From Acholeplasmataceae bacterium (GTDB lineage: Bacteria > Bacillota_I > Bacilli_A > ML615J-28 > CAG-313): 35,178 nt of DNA. Below are positions 29,025 through 35,178 of the stretch, in pieces. A model generated the notes under the pieces. The model saw only the letters and a program-made list of their open reading frames with translations, did not search any database and was not told the DNA's origin. Within the stretch, counting starts at the first letter, position 1. Every line of letters begins with the position of its first letter. The stretch covers positions 1 through 35,178 of the forward strand of contig DUPC01000003.1 of NCBI GenBank assembly GCA_012838545.1. The letters run 5' to 3'. A program made the translations under genes and the position numbers.

Positions 29025-30689
29025 TTACTCTTTCGCTTTCGCTTGAGCACGTGAGGCTAATTTTTCTTCACGCTTCTTGTCCTCGAGGATTTGAATCGTT
29101 GCATAAGCATTGTCGATAATCGAATATAGGTCTTCTTCTAGGAATTCCCCCTTATTAACCAGCTTAAACCAATTTTCGCCTTTTGGCGTTTTTGCTTTTA
29201 CAACGATTGGATATTTAATCATCAGGTCAACAATTTTGTCCAAATCGTAAAGGAAAGTAAAGCGATAGTCGTTATCGGTTTCGTTGGCAATTAAGAATAA
29301 TTTCTTACCCACCATAAACCGCATCCGCTTTTTGTCCTCACTTTCAATCACGGTGATTCCCGGGATACTCTTGGCATAATTGGTTACAACTCGGAAACTC
29401 GGTTGAATCTTCAGTGGTTCTTTTTCAACCGGCGGTTTTGGTTCTTTTGGTCGTTCCGGTTTCGGTTTTTCGACCGGAAGTTCCTTTTTCTTTTCTTCAA
29501 GCACCTTTTGTTTTTCTTCCAAAAGTGCTTCTTGTTCAGCTAACAAGGCCTTAGCTTGTTCAAGTTTGAGGCGTTCTTCCTCAACCTCCTTGCGTTTCTG
29601 AGGATCAACCGGAGCTTGCACTTCCACAATTTCCTCAATAATTTCAGGTTCGCCCTCCACAATAACCGGTTGAGCAACTACTGGTTTTTCTTTGACAGGT
29701 TCAACTTCAAACACAGGTTCTGGTTCGGTTGAAACCCCAACTTCAGGGATTGGCTCTTCGGCGGTAATTTCTTGTGGCTCGGCAATAGGCTCGGCTTTTG
29801 GCAAGATTAATTCTTCTTCACATTCTTCTTTCTTAAGATCGACTTCTTGCGCTGCTTTAGTTTCAGTTTCAGGCACCATTTCTTCGGTGAGTTCTTCTTC
29901 TTCGCCCATGCTCATGAATTGTTGTTCAAAGCGAGTTAAAATTTCGTTGTAGGCGCGATTGAATTCGGCCATTCTAACTCTTTCTTTGTTCACATCATAG
30001 TCCTTTGGGTTCAAACTGATTAAAATTTCATTTTCCCGCACCAAGTTGCCAATTTTTGATAAGGAAATACCAAAGAATAACACAAAAAGCAAGAAAATAA
30101 AGAATAGCTCAATTTCTCCCATTGAACCTGTTCTAGGTACATAAAGAGCAAAGTAATCGCGATAAACAATATTAATTCGATGCGATAACACAATGAAGAA
30201 TACAACAATCACGAAAAAGCAAACATCGAAAATAATATGTTCTTTAGTGTCAAGTTGCATCTCGAAATGATGGAAAAATGGGAAAGCAACGAGCAGAAAG
30301 ACGATTGTTGCTATCATAATGACTAACCATAATGAGTGGGCGCCCATTCCCAAACCGTGATCTAGGAAAGGTCCTGCGCCTTTCATAAGCGTATAAACGC
30401 TATGGACAAGTAAGCCTAATAGATAGCAGACAATAGGAAAGTAGCTCATTACACTAATAATTTTCGATTGTTCCCGATATCGTGCGATTTGACGATACTT
30501 AAAGATCGTTGGTTCTACGGATATCAAAATTACAATCACTGGAATAATGAGCAGTTTAATGATGAATTCTAACGTGAATAGATTTGCTTGTGGCCAAAAT
30601 GCACGGTATGGAATTATCACCGCTAGTGCAAGTAGCAAGGATAATAGTCCAATAGAATACATCCTAATTTTCTGCCATTTAGATAACAT
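29025..30689 (-). CDS. Paralogous membrane protein with acidic linker, coiled coil and YjbR-like domain
   Basis: About 554 residues with the same plan as its downstream neighbour: about six hydrophobic segments (15-215), a Glu/Pro/Val-rich linker (about 262-365), a coiled coil of Glu/Lys/Leu (365-405), a Pro/Lys hinge, and a C-terminal domain (430-540). The domain shares PSF...NY...IP, RFMV-K-FL, FTFLYDLDKIVDLM, KTPKGENWFKLVNKGEF and the IIDNAY end with the paralog. It stops after a short basic tail, without the long repeats. The ATG at 30689 has GGAG seven bases upstream and is preferred to a TTG at 30704. First gene behind the promoter at 30762-30790; 28 bases separate it from the paralog. 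Function unknown. Confidence 0.75.
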   Translation of the reverse strand: MLSKWQKIRMYSIGLLSLLLALAVIIPYRAFWPQANLFTLEFIIKLLIIPVIVILISVEPTIFKYRQIARYREQSKIISVMSYFPIVCYLLGLLVHSVYTLMKGAGPFLDHGLGMGAHSLWLVIMIATIVFLLVAFPFFHHFEMQLDTKEHIIFDVCFFVIVVFFIVLSHRINIVYRDYFALYVPRTGSMGEIELFFIFLLFVLFFGISLSKIGNLVRENEILISLNPKDYDVNKERVRMAEFNRAYNEILTRFEQQFMSMGEEEELTEEMVPETETKAAQEVDLKKEECEEELILPKAEPIAEPQEITAEEPIPEVGVSTEPEPVFEVEPVKEKPVVAQPVIVEGEPEIIEEIVEVQAPVDPQKRKEVEEERLKLEQAKALLAEQEALLEEKQKVLEEKKKELPVEKPKPERPKEPKPPVEKEPLKIQPSFRVVTNYAKSIPGITVIESEDKKRMRFMVGKKLFLIANETDNDYRFTFLYDLDKIVDLMIKYPIVVKAKTPKGENWFKLVNKGEFLEEDLYSIIDNAYATIQILEDKKREEKLASRAQAKAKE

Positions 30690-30743
30690 AGACACACTCC
30701 TCAAAAAATTTTTTTTCGTTTACTTTAAGTTTAAAACATTTTC

Positions 30744-30790
30744 ATGTATTTACATGTACTTATTATATCATATAAATAAATATTTGACAA
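30744..30790 (-). promoter_or_regulatory. Promoter with palindrome at the start site, upstream of the paralog pair
   Basis: Minus strand TTGTCA (30790-30785), 17 bases, TATAAT (30767-30762). Just downstream, over the expected transcription start, lies the perfect palindrome CATGTA-TT-TACATG (30744-30757), a likely repressor site. The leader to the ATG is about 65 bases. Confidence 0.7.
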
Positions 30791-30819
30791 TTAAAACCGT
30801 TTTTTTTACAAAAATTTTT

Positions 30820-31854
30820 TTATTTTTTGAGAGCGCGAATGAAAATTTGCGTAACAGCTAAAACAGGCACTGCAATTAACATGCCAAAAATTCCGAGGAT
30901 TTCGCCAAAAAAAGCAAGTGCGAACACAACTAAAATGGGATGGGCTTTGATGTGATGACCTTGAATTTTCGGGGTTAAAAAACTACTTTCAATCAATTGA
31001 ATAATAACGATAACGATCACTGATCTAAGCGCATGATTAAACGACACGGTTAAGGCGCCCATAAAAACAATTGCCCCGCCAATATATGGTCCGATATAGG
31101 GAATTATGTCCGTAAAACCCACAATTAAGCCAAAAATAAGGGCATAATCAAGTCCAACAATAGTAAACCCTAAAGTGGAAAGACACGATAAAATGATAAT
31201 TATCCAAAATACGCCTTTAAAATAAGCTTGCATTGTATCTTTTAATTCAATTAATAACAACCTGCGTTTCAACATTTGGGCACCGGCAGATTTCTCCCTC
31301 AGCCAACTTTCGATTTTATCAAAATCAAGCAAAAAATAAATAGCGAGCATGGGGCTAATTATCAGAACAAAAAAGTATGAAAAAGTCCTTTGAATAATAC
31401 GCGCAAAATAGTTCATAACTGCATTCAAATTACTCAAAATTAGCGATTCGATATTTTCCGGGGTTGGCCTCACGTTTTCCGGCAAAAACTCAAGGCGATC
31501 GGAAAGGTTTTCCAAAATATCCGAAATACGGGAAATATAATGAGGAATATTGTTCATGATTGCACTGATTTCATCGATTAATAGTGGAATAATAAAGGAA
31601 AACAAACCGACAATCAAAAACACGCTTAATAATACAACCACAAAAACGCTCATTTTTTGAGGAATTCCATGTTTGTTTAAATAATTGACGAGCGGGTACA
31701 AAATAAAAGCAATCACAAATCCGATGACAAAGGGAAGCAAAACCCGAAAAGCAAATTTCAATACAACCATAATTCCCGGAAGCAATAAATACAATAAATA
31801 GGTTGTGATTAAACTCAAAACAATCATTATTAGACGGCGCATTCTTTGGTCCAT
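30820..31854 (-). CDS. AI-2E family transporter (PF01594-type membrane protein)
   Basis: A 344-residue polytopic protein. The central IISPMLAIYFLLDFDKIESW and the C-terminal GFTDIIPYIGPYIGGAIVF and IQLIESSFLTPKIQG are the family signatures, with about seven or eight hydrophobic segments and a soluble loop at about 105-150. Members are grouped with the proposed AI-2 exporter TqsA, but many transport other solutes, and in some cases Na+/H+. In Bacillus subtilis a homologue (yrrI) is next to alaS; here the two YjbR-like genes lie between. The ATG at 31854 follows GAGGT. Confidence 0.9.
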   Translation of the reverse strand: MDQRMRRLIMIVLSLITTYLLYLLLPGIMVVLKFAFRVLLPFVIGFVIAFILYPLVNYLNKHGIPQKMSVFVVVLLSVFLIVGLFSFIIPLLIDEISAIMNNIPHYISRISDILENLSDRLEFLPENVRPTPENIESLILSNLNAVMNYFARIIQRTFSYFFVLIISPMLAIYFLLDFDKIESWLREKSAGAQMLKRRLLLIELKDTMQAYFKGVFWIIIILSCLSTLGFTIVGLDYALIFGLIVGFTDIIPYIGPYIGGAIVFMGALTVSFNHALRSVIVIVIIQLIESSFLTPKIQGHHIKAHPILVVFALAFFGEILGIFGMLIAVPVLAVTQIFIRALKK

Positions 31855-31908
31855 GAATATTACCTCATCCTATTTTATGAATGAATGCGCCTTTCTAAAC
31901 ACAAAAGT

Positions 31909-31939
31909 AAAAAAGTTCATCCACAGGACGTGAATGAAC
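31909..31939 (-). terminator. Terminator of gapA
   Basis: Minus-strand stem GTTCAT-x-CAC / GTG-x-ATGAAC around a short loop, followed by six T residues, about 27 bases after the gapA stop. Confidence 0.85.
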
Positions 31940-31966
31940 TCAATTTTTTAAAAATAGTTTTCTAAA

Positions 31967-33001
<1,035 letters not shown>

Positions 33002-33012
33002 TTACATTTATT

Positions 33013-33067
33013 ATTGTATCACTATTTACAAAAATATACAATTGTTTTTAACATGAAAACGTTTCTC
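33013..33067 (-). promoter_or_regulatory. gapA promoter with an upstream cre-like site
   Basis: Minus strand TTGTAT (33041-33036), 17 bases, TACAAT (33018-33013). On the plus strand at 33053-33067 the sequence ATGAAAACGTTTCTC resembles the catabolite-responsive element consensus (WTGNAANCGNWNNCW), with mismatches in the last two positions. It lies upstream of the -35 box, a position often linked to activation by CcpA. The promoter is fairly convincing; the cre call is weak. Confidence 0.5.
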
Positions 33068-33079
33068 TATTTTCATAGT

Positions 33080-33835
33080 TTAAACCGTATTTTTACCTTT
33101 TAAATTATCATATAACCAATAAAACCCATAAAAAACCATTACAATTACAAAACCTAAAAGAGCTGTTAAAACCAGATAAAGCGGACGAAAAGTCATGCCT
33201 AATATCGTAACAGGTTCCGACATTTCATAAAACGTTTCCAAAGGCGTTTCTTCTTCAGGATATAAGGCATAAAAGTAATTGGATTTTTCATCAGAAAGAG
33301 CTTCCATAATTGTATTAACAGGAATGGCTAGTAGATAAATGGCGGCCATCACTATTAACGTTTTTATTAAACTTTTTTTCCCGATATGGATAAAATCATT
33401 AAACAAGGCCCAAAGGGTTATGCTTACTATCAACATATGGCCCCAAAGATAGGCTTGAGCCCGGAAGGAAACCAACGTGGAATAGTTTTCCAAGGAATTC
33501 GCAAAAACTATGGAAATAAGGGCTGCAGGAAGGTTTAGGCAAAATGCCAAAACAAACAACACATCGCTTTTTTTCCAAAAAGCAAACAATAAAACGAAAT
33601 TGGCAAAATGGCAAATTTGTAATGGTATAATTTCTGGATCAAGTTTATAACCTGATTTTATGAATATTTCCCCATTTCTAAGCAATAATATCACAACTGC
33701 AAGAACCGATAAAACAATACCTACTAGGCGTTTTTTATCTTGGTTCAGTTTTCGAAAAGCAAAATGAAAAATTACCGTGAAAATAAAGGGCGAAAGGATA
33801 AACAAATAATGAAAAGCGCTCCACATTTTGAACAT
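33080..33835 (-). CDS. YwaF-like integral membrane protein (TIGR02206-type)
   Basis: 251 residues with about seven hydrophobic segments. The pattern EIIPLQICHFANFVLLFAFW, then CLNLPAALISIVF, the loop RAQAYLWGHMLI, and LLAIPVNTIMEALSDEKSNY resembles the YwaF/TIGR02206 family, whose distant eukaryotic relatives (TMEM164) are acyltransferases with conserved Cys/His. The Cys and His in ICHF and the His in WGHM are the candidate conserved residues here. The ATG at 33835 has AGGT six bases upstream. A single gene between gapA and the IS remnant. Function in bacteria is unknown. Confidence 0.7.
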   Translation of the reverse strand: MFKMWSAFHYLFILSPFIFTVIFHFAFRKLNQDKKRLVGIVLSVLAVVILLLRNGEIFIKSGYKLDPEIIPLQICHFANFVLLFAFWKKSDVLFVLAFCLNLPAALISIVFANSLENYSTLVSFRAQAYLWGHMLIVSITLWALFNDFIHIGKKSLIKTLIVMAAIYLLAIPVNTIMEALSDEKSNYFYALYPEEETPLETFYEMSEPVTILGMTFRPLYLVLTALLGFVIVMVFYGFYWLYDNLKGKNTV

Positions 33836-33945
33836 AAAATTACCTCGCTTTCAGACGCTTTTTTACCCCCCAATTATATCTTTTTGTCTAAATTTAGACA
33901 ATACCTTTTCGGTTGTCAAGCATTTTTTACCCCCCTAAAAAGCAT

Positions 33946-33970
33946 AAAAAGCCGCATTTAACGGCCTTTT
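33946..33970. terminator. Hairpin terminator next to the IS3 remnant
   Basis: GCCG (33951-33954) pairs with CGGC (33962-33965) around a seven-base loop, flanked by A and T runs that extend the stem. Either strand could use it; it separates the IS remnant from the YwaF-like gene. Confidence 0.55.
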
Positions 33971-33979
33971 ATCTAAAAG

Positions 33980-34317
33980 TAATTTTGGACAATAAAAAGG
34001 TTGAACAACTTAATTATAAATCATTTAGGATAGATTTTCTTTTTTCTTTATTTCTTCCACGACGTTCTTAAAATAAACCTTCCATTCCAGATTCTAGATA
34101 AATACGTTGCCATTTATAAAAGACAGATTTTGAAATATTAAAATGTTTTTTTCGTTTCAACTAGACCATTTATTTTTAAATAATCAATGACTAGTTTTTT
34201 TAATTCTGTTGTATAAGTTCTGTTATTTGTTCCTTTTGGTCTAGGCATAAGAAAAGCACCCCTTTATGTTGGTATTATATCACATTTTCATGTGTCCAAC
34301 ATTTGGGGTGCAGTTCA
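33980..34317 (-). mobile_element. Decayed IS3-family insertion sequence (IS150-like)
   Basis: The minus strand begins at about 34317 with TGAACTGCACCCCAAATGTT then GGACA, a terminal sequence of the kind found on IS150-group elements. A promoter with an extended -10 (TGATATAAT) and the 5' part of orfA follow. The orfB transposase with its DDE residues is missing. A TTGTCCAAAATT segment near 33980-33990 may be what is left of the other end. The 514 bases between the flanking genes contain nothing else I can support except the terminator at 33946. Confidence 0.65.
34014..34248 (-). pseudogene. Frameshifted orfA of an IS3-family transposase
   Basis: From ATG 34248 the frame reads PRPKGTNNRTYTTELKKLVI then DYLKINGLVETKK and hits a stop at 34138. 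A one-base shift at the AAAAAA run continues as KHFNISKSVFYKWQRIYLES then GMEGLF, a stop, and ERRGRNKEKRKSILNDL. This is the helix-turn-helix plus G-x-x-G-L...R-R-G-R pattern of IS150-type OrfA. At least one frameshift and one internal stop show it is dead. A GGGG-containing ribosome site precedes the ATG. Confidence 0.75.
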
Positions 34318-34349
34318 AGGTATCCCTTTGTTCCTTATTCAATCATTAA

Positions 34350-35102
34350 TTATCGATCACGCGACATAAGAATAATTAATAAGCGCAAAACTTCATAGTA
34401 TAACCAAATGATATTTAACAAAATACCGAATGCGGCATACCATTCAAAGGTTTTATCCATCCCCGCATCAACAATCATATTAGCATTATCCAAGCTAATA
34501 ACAACATATAGTGAGGATATTATCACCATGATTATTGAAATTAATAATGCAATATAGGAAGTAGCACCATAGAATATTTCATAGATTTGACTGTCGAATA
34601 AGCCTGCAATCATCACTACCAAAGAGGTAATGATTACCCCTAGTAAAAGGGTATACATGAAGCGTCGGAAAAAACCGCTTACGCGAATTACTCCTGTTGT
34701 GTAAAGAACGCTGGCGCTTAAAAAGATGGCCATCGTAATCGCAAGCGCAAGCCCTGGAAGCAACAAATCAGCTTCCGGAATGGCAATCGCCACTACTCCC
34801 GAGATTGCTCCGACAGTCATTCCCTCAAGCACCGCATAAGGAATAGCCAAAACACGGGCAGCCCGTGGGTTAAACGACATAATAATTAAAAGGACAAAAG
34901 TAATAATCCAAATTAGGAAGTAGGCGCTTAGGATTTCAAGCGGTCCTAAAATAAACATTGTCGCTAATGCGCTTATAAATGTAATCAAAATTAAAAGTAT
35001 TGTTTTACTACCGACTCCCTGAATGGTAGCTATTTGACCTGAAACGCGTTCTAAATTCTGAGCTCGAGTAAAAACAACATTATTTCCAACTTTTGCTTTC
35101 AT
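34350..35102 (-). CDS. Bax inhibitor-1 / YccA-like membrane protein
   Basis: A 250-residue membrane protein of the prokaryotic BI-1 group. Blocks are NPRAARVLAIPYAVLEGMTV then GAIS (family N-P-x-x-A...P-Y-A-x-x-E-G-x-x-x-G-x-I-S), TTGVIRVSGFFRRFMYTLL, and the C-terminal DNANMIVDAGMDKTFEWYAA with IIWLYYEVLRLLIIL. Seven hydrophobic segments. The soluble N-terminus (about 35 residues) is usual for the YccA/BaxI_1 subtype. Homologues such as BsYetJ are pH-sensitive calcium-leak channels; whether this protein is one is inference. The ATG follows AAAGGAGAG. The first gene at the right edge; complete. Confidence 0.88.
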   Translation of the reverse strand: MKAKVGNNVVFTRAQNLERVSGQIATIQGVGSKTILLILITFISALATMFILGPLEILSAYFLIWIITFVLLIIMSFNPRAARVLAIPYAVLEGMTVGAISGVVAIAIPEADLLLPGLALAITMAIFLSASVLYTTGVIRVSGFFRRFMYTLLLGVIITSLVVMIAGLFDSQIYEIFYGATSYIALLISIIMVIISSLYVVISLDNANMIVDAGMDKTFEWYAAFGILLNIIWLYYEVLRLLIILMSRDR

Positions 35103-35122
35103 AATTCACTCTCCTTTATATT

Positions 35123-35151
35123 ATTATACATCATTTTTCCATTTTTAGCAA
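35123..35151 (-). promoter_or_regulatory. Promoter of the BI-1 family gene
   Basis: Minus strand TTGCTA (35151-35146), 17 bases, TATAAT (35128-35123). The start codon at 35102 lies about 20 bases further, so the leader is very short. Confidence 0.65.
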
Positions 35152-35178
35152 GATAAACAACCATTATTTATTAATTCC

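Overview
The window is about 35 kb of a low-GC (roughly 40 % by eye), gene-dense, monoderm-type bacterial chromosome. Gene content and order point to the Bacillota: a comG-like pseudopilus operon, a T-box ahead of alaS, the AI-2E-transporter / alaS / ruvX / DUF1292 neighbourhood known from Bacillus, TmcAL, and PopT-type DUF368. UGA is a normal stop: the ATGA overlaps at 1823-1826, 2410-2413 and 17345-17348 end genes with it. This excludes the Mycoplasma code but fits Bacilli or Mollicute-adjacent lineages. The exact clade cannot be named from the sequence alone.

Layout. 7-2961 (minus): two half-size chromate-transporter proteins, truB and ribF, all overlapping, behind one promoter. 3058-3897 (minus): a DUF368 (PopT-like) membrane protein. 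3988-10001 (plus): a compact six-gene operon, aroA-aroB-aroC-[chorismate mutase/shikimate dehydrogenase/shikimate kinase fusion]-aroQ(DHQase II)-DAHP synthase. It holds every enzyme from PEP plus erythrose 4-phosphate to chorismate, and chorismate mutase as well. It ends at a strong terminator. 10066-10436 holds a promoter with a palindromic operator-like element, a 27-codon ORF and a decayed ISL3-type transposase tail. 10437-11657 (minus): a PlsC-like acyltransferase fused to a zinc ribbon.

11755-17842 (minus): an eight-gene type IV pilus / competence pseudopilus operon (five prepilin-like proteins, a PilM/GspL-like protein, a PilC/ComGB platform and a full-length PilB-type ATPase) in an order unlike comGA-GG of Bacillus. 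18001-20198 (minus): a DedA/TVP38 protein and a 12-TM LuxR-type membrane regulator. 20497-20790 (minus): a thioredoxin-fold protein without CxxC. 20950-23119 (plus): TmcAL and an Mrp/ApbC-type ATPase.

23173-31854 (minus): DUF1292 protein with a His/Cys/Asp tail, ruvX, alaS with its T-box leader, then two adjacent paralogous membrane proteins that share a MmcQ/YjbR-like C-terminal domain and long charged linkers, and an AI-2E-family transporter. 31967-32974: gapA. 33080-33835: YwaF-like membrane protein. 33946-34317: wreck of an IS3-family element. 34350-35102: Bax-inhibitor-1 family protein.

The most interesting items are the trifunctional CM-SDH-SK fusion in a complete shikimate operon, the tandem pair of membrane-anchored YjbR-like coiled-coil proteins wedged between the transporter and alaS, the unusual pilus operon with a nearby membrane-bound LuxR regulator, and the metal-binding-like tail on the DUF1292 protein. 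No tRNA, rRNA, CRISPR array or intact mobile element was seen.
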